In this document: positions 40,529-49,467 of the stretch, one piece after another
How the letters are laid out: every line of letters begins with the position of its first letter
Numbering within the stretch: position 1 is the first letter of the stretch
NCBI RefSeq assembly: GCF_003382275.1
Contig: NZ_QTJX01000005.1
Coordinates: 1 to 64,000 of the forward strand
Direction of reading: 5' to 3'
Length of the DNA stretch: 64,000 nt
DNA from: Flagellimonas nanhaiensis
GTDB lineage: Bacteria; Bacteroidota; Bacteroidia; Flavobacteriales; Flavobacteriaceae
Made by a program: the position numbers and the translations under genes
The notes under the pieces: generated by a model
Databases searched by the model: none
What the model saw: only the letters and a program-made list of their open reading frames with translations
What the model was told of the DNA's origin: nothing

Positions 40529-41503
40529 TTACACAGGCTGCATCTTGCTTTTTATGGCCTTGATAATGATTGGGGCATGGATTCTGGAATTCTCAATGAA
40601 CCATTTGTGGGTTTCCATACCTCCACAAATAACACCAGCCAAAAACAGACCGGGAACATTGGTTTCCATAGTGTTGGGGTCATAACTTGGCAAGCGTTTT
40701 TCATCCTGAGACAATACAATACCCAATTTCTCCAAGAAGGTGAAATTTGGCTTATAACCTGTTAGGGCCAATACAAAATCATTTTCAAGAGTGAGTTCAC
40801 CATCATCAGTGTCCACTACAATTTCATTCGCTCTGATTTCTTTTACATTAGAATTATAGTAGGCTTTGATGCTCCCTTCGTCGATTCGGTTGATAATATC
40901 TGGTCGCACCCAATATTTAACCCTCTGGCCAACTTCCGGACCACGGATGATCAAAGTCACCTCTGCCCCTTTTCGCCAACATTCCAAAGCCGCATCTATG
41001 GCAGAATTACTTGCCCCGACCACCGCTAATTTTTGACTGGCGTAAAAATGCGGGTCTTTGTAATAATGGGAGACTTTGGGCAAATTTTCACCCGGAACAT
41101 TGATCGTATTGGGCAAATCATAAAATCCTGTAGCAACAATAATGTTTTTTGCTAGGTAGTGGCCTTTGTCGGTTTCTACCTGAAATGATTCCCCTTGTTT
41201 ATTTACTTCTGTAACCTTTTCAAAAAGATGGATGTTCAAATTATTTGAAGTGACAATTCTTCGGTAATATTCCAAAGCCTCATTACGTTTAGGTTTGGCC
41301 TCTTTGCTGATAAAGGGAATATTGTCAATTTCCAATTTTTCAGAAGAAGAGAAAAACTGCATATTGATGGGGTAGTTGAACAAGGAATTTACAATAGGTC
41401 CTTTTTCAATGATCAAGTAAGAAATCCCATTTTTTTTGGCCTCGAGGCCGCAGGCAATCCCTATAGGACCTCCCCCAATTATAACAATATCAAATTCTTG
41501 CAT
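40529..41503 (-). CDS. ypdA: Bacillithiol-disulfide reductase-type flavoprotein
   Basis: 324 aa FAD- and NADPH-dependent reductase. FAD site VIIGGGPIGIACGLEAKKNG at the N terminus; NAD(P) site VVGASNSAIDAALECWRKGA (about 163); C-terminal FAD-binding VPGLFLAGVICGGMETHKWF. The YpdA-specific NYPINMQFFSSSEKLEI after the FAD motif is present. No C-x-x-C active site, as expected for YpdA, which differs from thioredoxin reductase. Keeps bacillithiol reduced, so this organism likely uses bacillithiol. One-base overlap with rpe. Confidence 0.87.
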   Translation of the reverse strand: MQEFDIVIIGGGPIGIACGLEAKKNGISYLIIEKGPIVNSLFNYPINMQFFSSSEKLEIDNIPFISKEAKPKRNEALEYYRRIVTSNNLNIHLFEKVTEVNKQGESFQVETDKGHYLAKNIIVATGFYDLPNTINVPGENLPKVSHYYKDPHFYASQKLAVVGASNSAIDAALECWRKGAEVTLIIRGPEVGQRVKYWVRPDIINRIDEGSIKAYYNSNVKEIRANEIVVDTDDGELTLENDFVLALTGYKPNFTFLEKLGIVLSQDEKRLPSYDPNTMETNVPGLFLAGVICGGMETHKWFIENSRIHAPIIIKAIKSKMQPV

Positions 41504-42165
41504 TATGCAATCTCTTCTTTTAACTTTTTGATGGTCTCGGTTGGATTTTCGCTTTTAAAAACAAAGCTTCCCGCTACTAAAATGTCAGCACCGGCCTCAA
41601 CCAACTTTTTGGCATTGCCAGCATTGACCCCTCCATCAATTTCAATTAGTGCACCGGAATTTTTCTGTTCGATGAGGTTTTTAAGGTCTTTGACCTTGTT
41701 ATAGGTGTTTTCTATAAAGGCTTGACCGCCAAATCCTGGATTTACGCTCATCAAGACCACCAAATCAATATCTGCAATGGTATCTTCCAATAGTTTAACT
41801 GAAGTATGAGGATTAAGGGCAACCCCTGCTTTCATACCTTCCATTTTAATGGCCTGTAACGTACGGTGTAAATGGGTGCAGGCCTCATAGTGAACAGAGA
41901 GGTTGTTTGCGCCCACTTCTGCGAAGGTTTTGATATACCTATCAGGGTCCACAATCATCAAGTGAACGTCCAAAAGCTTTTTGGCATGCTTTGCCATAGC
42001 TTGTATTACTGGCATTCCAAAGGAAATGTTCGGCACAAATACGCCGTCCATAACATCCAAATGAAACCAATCGGCTTCACTCTGGTTAACCATTTCTATA
42101 TCTCGTTGTAAATTGGCAAAATCCGAAGCCAATAAGGAAGGGGCAACTAACTTTTTTTGCATCAT
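41503..42165 (-). CDS. rpe: Ribulose-phosphate 3-epimerase
   Basis: 220 aa TIM-barrel enzyme interconverting ribulose 5-phosphate and xylulose 5-phosphate. APSLLASDFANL (N terminus), the metal-binding and catalytic HLDVMDGVFVPNISFG, LDVHLMI, VNPGFGGQAF for the phosphate and IEIDGGVN with the second catalytic Asp are all present. Length standard. First gene of the rpe-ypdA-39720 unit. Confidence 0.95.
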   Translation of the reverse strand: MMQKKLVAPSLLASDFANLQRDIEMVNQSEADWFHLDVMDGVFVPNISFGMPVIQAMAKHAKKLLDVHLMIVDPDRYIKTFAEVGANNLSVHYEACTHLHRTLQAIKMEGMKAGVALNPHTSVKLLEDTIADIDLVVLMSVNPGFGGQAFIENTYNKVKDLKNLIEQKNSGALIEIDGGVNAGNAKKLVEAGADILVAGSFVFKSENPTETIKKLKEEIA

Positions 42166-42228
42166 TCTGTACTAACTAATGCAAAAATAAGGAATTGATC
42201 TAGCTTTAGGCCCCCTGGCAAATATTTG

Positions 42229-44442
42229 CTAAAGCCAATACGTAACTTTTAGCACCACCGACCTATTTTTGATGCCAGAGCCTACAGTGTCGTGGTTTTC
42301 ATTAAATATCAAAAAGATATCGGACATTGGACTGTACCTCCATTGCAAACGGGAAAAAACACTGAAATTATCGCTTTGCGAATTGTACTGCATAACATTG
42401 CTCAAAAACAGTTTGTTGGAAAAGCTAATGTTTCCATTTAGGCGTATAAGATGCAAATTGTCCTGACCAAACCCTTCGGCAAGTTGAATATTGTTGTAGT
42501 CATAGGTCAGTCCAAAACTTCCCCAGGGTCGTAATCTGAACGAGCCCTGCACCATAGCACCCAATCGGGTTCCGTTAAAAAAATCACCATAGGCCAAATT
42601 GGTGTTCCAGACGAATTTCTTTCGCACGTCGGAGCTGAAGCGCAGCTCGGCCCAAGCAAAAGAATAATCTGCTGTGGGAATAGGAGTATAGTCATCTCCC
42701 AAAAGCGATGTTGGAAAAAGAAGGTCCACCTTGCGATAGCGGGCCAACAAAGTCATTCTGCTAGTGTTCCTGTATTCAAAATCGTAGCCTAAGTTGTTCT
42801 GACTTTCGTTAAAAGTGCCGTCAGAGTTCAAATACATATTGTGCCAGGTACGCAATCCATGATAATTCAGCTTTTTGTTCTCACCTTCCACAAAAGTGAG
42901 GTAACGTACCCAGGGATTGATTAAAGTATAGCCCAATCTAATGGTTTCTTCAGTTTCTGCATTGTAGTTTTCCAAACGTGGGTTTATTCCCAATTCGGTG
43001 ATGTAATTTTCACCCACAACGTTGAGGGTCCACCCAGTCCTGAATCTTTTGGAGGTATAGTTTCCCTCAAAACCATAAAAATAGGTGTCATCATAATTTT
43101 CAGGAGTCAAGGAAGTGTGGTACATAAAGGTGTTGTTCAACCGGCCACTTTCTGATATATAACTGAATTCTAGTCCGGCGTTTCGCGAATATTCCAGTTC
43201 CTCGGTGTTACTGGTTGCCAGTCTATTGATGAACATTCCCTTGACCACCGATCTCTTCAGTACTTTTTGTTGAAACGCGGCTACGCTATAGTTTTGGGCA
43301 GCAAACTCATCGGTACGCCGCGTTTGGATGTTCATTACCCCTATTCTTAGGTTTGGCGAGATGTTTCCGGTCAGTCTTCCTCCAAAGTCGATAGGGATAG
43401 GCTCGCCATCCATAATACCGATTCTTCTTGAAAAGAAGGGTTTAATGTCGTAGGTTCCAAAGTTGGAGAAGATATCGTTGTTCTCCAGAAAGAAATTACG
43501 TTGTTCGGGAAGAAAAATATTGAAACGCGTAATGTTGGTGACCTGTTGGTCCACGTCAGCATTTGAAAAATCGGGGAATAAGGTGAGGTCCAGATTGAGG
43601 CTACTGGTCAAGGCAACTTTAACCTCGCCACCAAGGTCGCTGTCCAGTTGGGCCTCTTCTTGATCTGTATCCTCGTAGTCCCTTAAGGAGGAAGAGGTAA
43701 CATAGGGATTTAGAATAAAGGTGCCCTTGGCTTTTTCCGGACTTTGGTCCCATTCCAGGGTTCCCATGTAGTTCATGCTAACACCGTTGAAGTTTACTGG
43801 AAACTGGGTCCATGTAGTGTAAGCATTGTTTTGTTTGTCTCCTCGGATAAAATTGACACCCCAAGAAGACTGGTTGGCATTATAGCGTAAAGTTTTAAAA
43901 GGAATAGCAATTTCTACAAGCCAAAAGTCGTGATATTGTGCGGTCTTGGATGCCCATTTATTGTCCCAGTTTTCAGAGACCCAGGTCTGTGAGCCTTCAA
44001 TGGTAAGACTGCCCTCCAATTCGGCTCCGCCAGCAGTAACCCCAAACATAAACCCACTTTGTTTGGTATTTACTGGATCAAAAACAACAGAGAAATTATC
44101 GCTTCCCCAATAGTCATCATCATTGTCACGAACAAGAGATTGCACAATGCGTTCTTCTTTATCGAAACATTTAGCCAATACATAAAGATTTTGGTCGTCA
44201 TAGGTCATTTTTACCTCAGTTTGATTTTGTGCTCTACCTTGGTCATTGGGCCAATGGTTGAAAAAGTTGGTAATGAGTTCGTGACCGTCCCATTCATTGT
44301 CTCCAATCACTGCATCCAACTTTACAGGGGCAACTGCCTTTTTAATATGGTACCTAAATTCAGCGCGGGTATCGCCGCCTCCATTTTGAGCAAAACCAGA
44401 TGCAACTACCAGGAGTACAAGGAAAGAACAGACAATTTTCAT
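42229..44442 (-). CDS. DUF5916 outer-membrane protein with CBM9-like N-terminal domain
   Basis: 737 aa. Signal peptide MKIVCSFLVLLVVASGFA, then QNGGG. Residues about 30-220 are a CBM9-like beta-sandwich (AVIGDNEWDGHELITNFFNH, VKMTYDDQNLYVLAKCFDKE), and the rest (about 230-737) is a predicted outer-membrane barrel with alternating aromatic strands ending VLKVTYWL. DUF5916 proteins are common in Bacteroidota and uncharacterised. Its upstream region contains TTGATATCCGTCAA (44481-44494), a very good FNR-type palindrome, but without a TAnnTTTG at the spacing used in the usp island. Confidence 0.85.
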   Translation of the reverse strand: MKIVCSFLVLLVVASGFAQNGGGDTRAEFRYHIKKAVAPVKLDAVIGDNEWDGHELITNFFNHWPNDQGRAQNQTEVKMTYDDQNLYVLAKCFDKEERIVQSLVRDNDDDYWGSDNFSVVFDPVNTKQSGFMFGVTAGGAELEGSLTIEGSQTWVSENWDNKWASKTAQYHDFWLVEIAIPFKTLRYNANQSSWGVNFIRGDKQNNAYTTWTQFPVNFNGVSMNYMGTLEWDQSPEKAKGTFILNPYVTSSSLRDYEDTDQEEAQLDSDLGGEVKVALTSSLNLDLTLFPDFSNADVDQQVTNITRFNIFLPEQRNFFLENNDIFSNFGTYDIKPFFSRRIGIMDGEPIPIDFGGRLTGNISPNLRIGVMNIQTRRTDEFAAQNYSVAAFQQKVLKRSVVKGMFINRLATSNTEELEYSRNAGLEFSYISESGRLNNTFMYHTSLTPENYDDTYFYGFEGNYTSKRFRTGWTLNVVGENYITELGINPRLENYNAETEETIRLGYTLINPWVRYLTFVEGENKKLNYHGLRTWHNMYLNSDGTFNESQNNLGYDFEYRNTSRMTLLARYRKVDLLFPTSLLGDDYTPIPTADYSFAWAELRFSSDVRKKFVWNTNLAYGDFFNGTRLGAMVQGSFRLRPWGSFGLTYDYNNIQLAEGFGQDNLHLIRLNGNISFSNKLFLSNVMQYNSQSDNFSVFSRLQWRYSPMSDIFLIFNENHDTVGSGIKNRSVVLKVTYWL

Positions 44443-44480
44443 GCGATGTTGTTTTTTGGTGATACCTAAAGAAAGTCTAC

Positions 44481-44494
44481 TTGATATCCGTCAA
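44481..44494 (-). promoter_or_regulatory. Isolated FNR-like palindrome upstream of the DUF5916 gene
   Basis: TTGATATCCGTCAA, centre 45 bp before the ATG at 44442. No -7-like element lies at the spacing of the usp promoters (CAAAAAAC instead), so it may be a different kind of site or chance. Confidence 0.3.
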
Positions 44495-44654
44495 CAAATG
44501 CATTTTGGGAATAGATGTTCTAAGTGGGTAAATGACGTTTAGACGCTGTTTGATGCCGAAAATGGTCTGTACCGTGTCGTAAATGTTGGAACGCCAACAT
44601 TGAAGTTGGATTTAAGGAATGCTTAACAAGTTAAGGGCCTTTTTGGTACTTAGA

Positions 44655-45410
44655 TTATTGATCAGAGTGTATTTGAAGTGTCTCTAAGGCATGTGAACGG
44701 TAGTTACGTCCTATGGAAAGCTCTTTGCCATTAATTTCTACCATAATGCTATTGAAAGCAACCACTTTGTCAACAGCAACAATAAAAGACCTGTGGATTC
44801 TCAGAAACTGTTTTTTTGGAAGCTTTTCAGCTAAATATCCAATGCGTTGCGTAGTTGAAATCTGGTTTCCACCACATGTATGGATGATTACCTTGTCATT
44901 TAAACTTTCCAAATAGTTAATGTCGTTCAGATCCAATTTTAGGATCTTTCTATTGGATTTGATATACAGTATACCCGAGTCGTTTGGAATTTTCCCGGTT
45001 TGCGACTCTTTTTTCTCATTTCCTTCATTGCCAACAGAATCAGTGCCCATCAAGTACCGGTTGACCTTTGAAATAGTTTTCATGAAACGCCCCAGAGATA
45101 TTGGTTTGAGCAAATAATCAATGGCATCCAATTCAAATGCTCTTATGGCAAATTCACGGTAAGCAGTTGTAAATACTACCAGGGGAAGGGTGTCAAGGGA
45201 TTCCAACAATTCCATCCCATTAATTTTGGGCATTTTAATATCGAGAAAAACGACGTCAATATTCTTGTCCTGTAGATGTCCAAAAGCTTCCACAGCGTTG
45301 GCACAAACGGCTACCACTTCCAGTTGCTCTATTTGATCAGCATGTTTTACAAGAACACTCTGGGCCAGTGGTTCATCATCTACAATGATACATTTAATTT
45401 TTCTCGCCAT
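44655..45410 (-). CDS. LytTR-family response regulator
   Basis: 251 aa. Receiver domain (5-120) with phospho-acceptor Asp in VVFLDIKMPKINGMELL and Lys in YLLKPISLGRF. LytTR DNA-binding domain (about 150-248) with IYIKSNRKILKLDLNDINYL and FLRIHRSFIVAVDKVVAF. Partner of the kinase immediately upstream (9 bp). About 210 bp separate its 3' end from the start of the DUF5916 gene, which reads the same way. LytTR regulators of this type often control cell-surface genes. Confidence 0.92.
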   Translation of the reverse strand: MARKIKCIIVDDEPLAQSVLVKHADQIEQLEVVAVCANAVEAFGHLQDKNIDVVFLDIKMPKINGMELLESLDTLPLVVFTTAYREFAIRAFELDAIDYLLKPISLGRFMKTISKVNRYLMGTDSVGNEGNEKKESQTGKIPNDSGILYIKSNRKILKLDLNDINYLESLNDKVIIHTCGGNQISTTQRIGYLAEKLPKKQFLRIHRSFIVAVDKVVAFNSIMVEINGKELSIGRNYRSHALETLQIHSDQ

Positions 45411-45419
45411 ACCTCCAAT

Positions 45420-46484
45420 TTAAGAACTAATATCACTTAGGTCAATTTCCAGCTTCACCAAGAAGCTGTCCTCTTCTTCCAATATCTTTAATTGATGTTT
45501 TTCAGGAAAGAAGAGGTCCAAACGGCGTCTTACGTTTTTGAGTCCTATATTCTTGTCACTATCAAGCCCTTCCGTGGATTCTGAAGAAGCCTTGCTGTTT
45601 TCCACCATAAATTGAAGTTGTTGGTTTTCCAATTTAAGGTCAATATTGATCCAAGAATCGGTTATTAAATTATCTGCCCCATGTTTAAAAGCATTTTCCA
45701 CAAATGGAAGCAAGATTAACGGCGGAATGTGACTTTCTTTATTGTCATCTTCAATATTGGTGGTTATGCTCAATTGATCTCCGTAGCGCAAACGTTCCAG
45801 GGCGACAAGGTTCATAAGCTGCTCCCATTCCTTTTCCACGGTAATCAAACGATCATTGCATTCATACAACATATAATCTAAAAATTTGGACAAGCCTAAG
45901 ACCGCATCTGGGGTTTTTGAAGACTGTTCCAATGAAAGCGAATAAATGCTGTTTAAGGTGTTAAAAAGGAAATGAGGATGAATCTGAGCCTTTAAAAACT
46001 TTAATTCTGTTTCCACCTTTTCTTTTTCAAGTGCTTTGTTGATTTTGTCCTTCTGATAGTAAAATCGTTGCAATTTTATGGCCATGGCAACAAAAACAGG
46101 AGTATAGACCCTGAGCATGGAATTGAGAATCTTTGGAAAATACCAAAGAGGGTCCTTCCAATGTCCATCTTCATAATGAAACCACCTATACAGATATTTC
46201 CAGTTCATGTACCTGTCGATCATCGCCATACTGATAGCTAGTATGATGGTAATTACAATGTACATGCCCATTTTCTTCGGATACAGGTATTTGGGCATCA
46301 AATAGTACAGTGTGATGTAGGTAGGAATCATTTTCCAGGGTAGTAGGAATACTAATTGAAGAAATTCTTCCCAGTATTCCCCATCATAACTGCCCCAGGT
46401 CAATGTAAAAAACAGGACATAGGCCATCCAAAAGAGGAAGTGATAAAATATCCTGTTGTTGCCGTGAAGTATCCTTTCAACCAT
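45420..46484 (-). CDS. LytS/YehU-type sensor histidine kinase
   Basis: 354 aa. Four hydrophobic segments in the first 140 residues (YHFLFWMAYVLFFTLTW, YIVITIILAISMAMI and others) form the membrane sensor. The His_kinase domain follows with HPHFLFNTLNSIYSLSLEQ (phospho-His, about 192), and the ATPase part has LPFVENAFKHGAD (N box) and NIGLKNVRRRLDLFF. No large periplasmic domain, so the signal is likely sensed in the membrane. Co-transcribed with the LytTR regulator. Confidence 0.9.
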   Translation of the reverse strand: MVERILHGNNRIFYHFLFWMAYVLFFTLTWGSYDGEYWEEFLQLVFLLPWKMIPTYITLYYLMPKYLYPKKMGMYIVITIILAISMAMIDRYMNWKYLYRWFHYEDGHWKDPLWYFPKILNSMLRVYTPVFVAMAIKLQRFYYQKDKINKALEKEKVETELKFLKAQIHPHFLFNTLNSIYSLSLEQSSKTPDAVLGLSKFLDYMLYECNDRLITVEKEWEQLMNLVALERLRYGDQLSITTNIEDDNKESHIPPLILLPFVENAFKHGADNLITDSWINIDLKLENQQLQFMVENSKASSESTEGLDSDKNIGLKNVRRRLDLFFPEKHQLKILEEEDSFLVKLEIDLSDISS

Positions 46485-46683
46485 TGTATTCTCCCTAATC
46501 TAAGATATGAAAGTACGAAATAGGACATGGATTATCAGCCAACAAAAGGATATAACCTGTTTTGGGGGTTGAATGTCTATAAATTCAGGTTTTGGAAATA
46601 TTGTGATTAGATACATTTCGTATTCCCGAATGTTGTTTGATTGGGTATCTTTAGAACCCGATTTAAATACGAGAACTGAGAAT

Positions 46684-48258
46684 ATGCAATTACACGGCAA
46701 GAATTATCTAGGATTTCAGGAATCTGCCCTTGGTGGAACTTCTTTTTATGGAATAGACCCGGCTAGGGGAGAAAATCTTGAAACTCCATTCACCGAAGCA
46801 ACCTCTGAGGAAGTAAATAGCGCAGTTGCTATGGCTGTGGAAGCTTTTAAGGTATATAAGAATATGTCTGGAGAAGCTAAGGCCAAGTTTTTGGAAACCA
46901 TTGCAGATGAGATAATGAACCTGGGAGATAGGTTGGTCCAAAGAGCTTGCGCGGAAACAGCTTTGCCAGAAGGTAGAATTATAGGCGAAAGAGGCAGAAC
47001 GATGGGGCAATTAAGGCTTTTTGCCGAGCTTGTACGAGAAGGTTCGTGGGTAGATGCCAGGATTGATGAAGCCATTCCAGATAGGCAACCTTTGCCAAGA
47101 GTAGACATAAGAAGCATGTTGCGCCCCCTTGGCCCTGTGGCTGTATTTGGTGCAAGCAATTTTCCACTGGCTTTTTCGGTCGCTGGAGGAGATACCGCAA
47201 GTGCTTTGGCAGCTGGATGCCCGGTAATTGTAAAGGCCCATCCTGCGCACCCCGGAACTTCGGAGTTGGTGGCTTTTGCCATTGTTTCCGCAGCTAAGAA
47301 AACGGGAATGCCAGATGGTGTTTTTTCCATGGTCCATGGGATTTCCCACGAAGTGGGAACGCATTTGGTAAGCCATAAAGCCGTAAAGGCCGTTGGTTTT
47401 ACAGGATCACTAAAAGGAGGTAGGGCATTGTTCGATATTGCCTCGAAACGAGAAGAACCCATTCCTGTTTATGCCGAAATGGGAAGTACCAATCCGGTAT
47501 TTGTTTTACCAGGGGCCATGAGTGAAAGAGGAGAGGAGATAAGTAAGCAGTTGCACGGTTCTTTTACCCTGGGAGTTGGACAATTTTGTACCAATCCTGG
47601 AGTGGTTTTTATGCAAGATTCTGCAGATGTAAAAGATTTTGAAGCTAACCTTTCCAGTTTGATTTCGGCGTCTTCTTCCGAGACCATGTTGACCTCTGGG
47701 ATTCATGGTGCGTTTTGCAAAGGAGTGGAAAATTTAGCTTCTCAAGAAGGGGTTGAGGTCTTGGCAAGATCCAATGAAAATGGTCAAAATCAGGGAAGAA
47801 CCTGTTTGCTTTCAACCAAAGGGGAAACTTTTTTGGAAAATGCCTTTTTAGAGGAAGAAGTGTTTGGTCCTTCTACATTGCTGGTCCATACTTCTGGAGC
47901 TGATGAAACATTAAAAATTGCAAGCGGATTGCACGGGCATTTAACGGCTACGATACTTGGAACAGAAGAAGATTTACAGAATAATGTAGAGTTGATTCAA
48001 ATTTTAGAGGAAAAAGTAGGAAGACTATTGATCAATGGGTTTCCTACAGGTGTTGAAGTGTGTAATGCTATGGTTCACGGAGGGCCTTACCCTGCAACTA
48101 CGGATGCTAGGTCCACTTCTGTTGGGACCAAAGCAATCGAACGTTTTGTTAGGCAAACTTGCTATCAAAATTTTCCAGATTCGCTCTTACCTGATGAATT
48201 AAAAACGGATAATCCATTGAAAATCAACAGGTTGATTAATGGAGAGCAAAAAGGATGA
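46684..48258 (+). CDS. Aldehyde dehydrogenase, 2,5-dioxopentanoate (ketoglutarate semialdehyde) type
   Basis: 524 aa from the ATG at 46684 (MQLHGKNYLGFQESALGGTS); an upstream in-frame ATG at 46573 adds 37 residues unlike the family. It oxidises an aldehyde using NAD(P). Markers: GPVAVFGASNFPLAFSVAGG, VGFTGSLKGGR (cofactor Gly), catalytic Glu in YAEMGSTNPVF and catalytic Cys in VGQFCTNPGVVF. These variants and the length fit alpha-ketoglutaric-semialdehyde dehydrogenases, used for hydroxyproline, sugar acids or pentoses. No partner dehydratases are nearby, so the substrate is uncertain. Confidence 0.87.
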   Translation: MQLHGKNYLGFQESALGGTSFYGIDPARGENLETPFTEATSEEVNSAVAMAVEAFKVYKNMSGEAKAKFLETIADEIMNLGDRLVQRACAETALPEGRIIGERGRTMGQLRLFAELVREGSWVDARIDEAIPDRQPLPRVDIRSMLRPLGPVAVFGASNFPLAFSVAGGDTASALAAGCPVIVKAHPAHPGTSELVAFAIVSAAKKTGMPDGVFSMVHGISHEVGTHLVSHKAVKAVGFTGSLKGGRALFDIASKREEPIPVYAEMGSTNPVFVLPGAMSERGEEISKQLHGSFTLGVGQFCTNPGVVFMQDSADVKDFEANLSSLISASSSETMLTSGIHGAFCKGVENLASQEGVEVLARSNENGQNQGRTCLLSTKGETFLENAFLEEEVFGPSTLLVHTSGADETLKIASGLHGHLTATILGTEEDLQNNVELIQILEEKVGRLLINGFPTGVEVCNAMVHGGPYPATTDARSTSVGTKAIERFVRQTCYQNFPDSLLPDELKTDNPLKINRLINGEQKG

Positions 48259-48292
48259 AACGTACTGAAATAAGTGGAAGGTATATAAATGA

Positions 48293-48322
48293 AAAAACTC
48301 CGGTAATCAGCCGGAGTTTATT
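48293..48322 (+). terminator. Terminator-like hairpin after the aldehyde dehydrogenase
   Basis: AAACTCCGG at 48295-48303 pairs with CCGGAGTTT at 48311-48319 around TAATCAG, followed by ATT. The T-run is short, but the place 37 bp after the stop fits. Confidence 0.6.
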
Positions 48323-48441
48323 CATCAATCAAAAAACGAACAGTCATGATAAACTGTTGTAGGATTCCAAATTACAACTTTCCTGCCAAAAAAACAATTT
48401 AAGACTAATTTAACTGTAATTTGTTGGGGCTATTTAAGCGA

Positions 48442-49305
48442 TTATCCCAAATATGTCTTTAAAATCTTACTTCTTGATGTATGCTTTAACCTACGTATTG
48501 CTTTTTCCTTAATTTGTCGAACACGTTCCCTAGTTAAATCAAAAGTTTCACCAATTTCTTCTAAGGTCATTGAATGTTGACCAGCCAGACCAAAATATAG
48601 TCGGATAACGTCCGCTTCTCTTGGAGTGAGGGTTTCCAAAGCACGCTCAATCTCAGTCCTTAAGGATTCATGAAGCAATTCCTTATCTGGATTTGGAGAT
48701 TCTCCACTTCGTAAAACATCGTATAGATTGGAATCTTCCCCATCAATCAATGGCGCATCCATAGAAACATGACGACCAGAGTTTTTAAGAGATTGCTTTA
48801 CATCTTCTACGGTCATGTCCAATTCCTTGGCAATTTCTTCAGCGGATGGAACCCTTTCGTGGGCTTGCTCCAAGAAAGCAAAGGTCTTGTTGATTTTATT
48901 GATAGAACCAATTTTGTTCAACGGAAGACGTACAATACGGGATTGTTCGGCCAATGCCTGAAGAATGGATTGACGAATCCACCAAACAGCATATGAGATG
49001 AACTTAAACCCTCGGGTTTCATCAAACCGCTGTGCGGCTTTGATCAATCCCAAGTTTCCTTCATTTATAAGGTCAGGTAGGGTCAATCCCTGGTTTTGAT
49101 ATTGTTTAGCAACAGAGACTACGAACCTAAGGTTAGCTTTGGTCAGCTTTTCCAAGGCTATTTGGTCTCCAGCTTTTATTCGTTGGGCCAATTCTACTTC
49201 TTCATCGGCAGTAATCAAATCCACTTTACCGATTTCCTGTAAATACTTGTCCAACGATGCGGTTTCCCTATTGGTAACCTGTTTTGTGATCTTTAACTGT
49301 CTCAT
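48442..49305 (-). CDS. rpoD: Primary sigma factor RpoD (short Bacteroidota form)
   Basis: 287 aa. Region 1.2 ([20 protein letters not shown]), region 2 with the core-binding and -7-reading helices ([39 protein letters not shown]), region 3 ([16 protein letters not shown]) and region 4 with the [23 protein letters not shown]. It lacks region 1.1 and the non-conserved insert of E. coli RpoD, as is normal in Bacteroidota, whose promoters are TTG/TAnnTTTG. Monocistronic. Confidence 0.95.
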   Translation of the reverse strand: MRQLKITKQVTNRETASLDKYLQEIGKVDLITADEEVELAQRIKAGDQIALEKLTKANLRFVVSVAKQYQNQGLTLPDLINEGNLGLIKAAQRFDETRGFKFISYAVWWIRQSILQALAEQSRIVRLPLNKIGSINKINKTFAFLEQAHERVPSAEEIAKELDMTVEDVKQSLKNSGRHVSMDAPLIDGEDSNLYDVLRSGESPNPDKELLHESLRTEIERALETLTPREADVIRLYFGLAGQHSMTLEEIGETFDLTRERVRQIKEKAIRRLKHTSRSKILKTYLG

Positions 49306-49414
49306 CTAATTTTCCCTTCTTTATAATTTTAGAACCGAAGCTCATTAAATTATACGTAGGAAAACGCAAAAAGTTACAATTTGGTAAAATTTATTTGACT
49401 TTTTTTTCTTAAAT

Positions 49415-49448
49415 ACAAAACCCCGGAGGTTTTCCGGGGCTTTTTTTA
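49415..49448. terminator. Bidirectional terminator below pnp
   Basis: CCCCGG at 49421-49426 pairs with CCGGGG at 49434-49439; A-rich and T-rich flanks allow function on both strands. It ends the minus-strand pnp transcript, whose stop is 20 bp above. Confidence 0.75.
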
Positions 49449-49467
49449 AGGGTATGTAAAAGGAATG

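Noticed and set aside
46746..47462. A 238-codon open frame on the minus strand inside the aldehyde dehydrogenase gene
   Set aside because: It is antisense to a complete, motif-rich enzyme and reads as a low-complexity, Ser/Pro/Ala-rich shadow.
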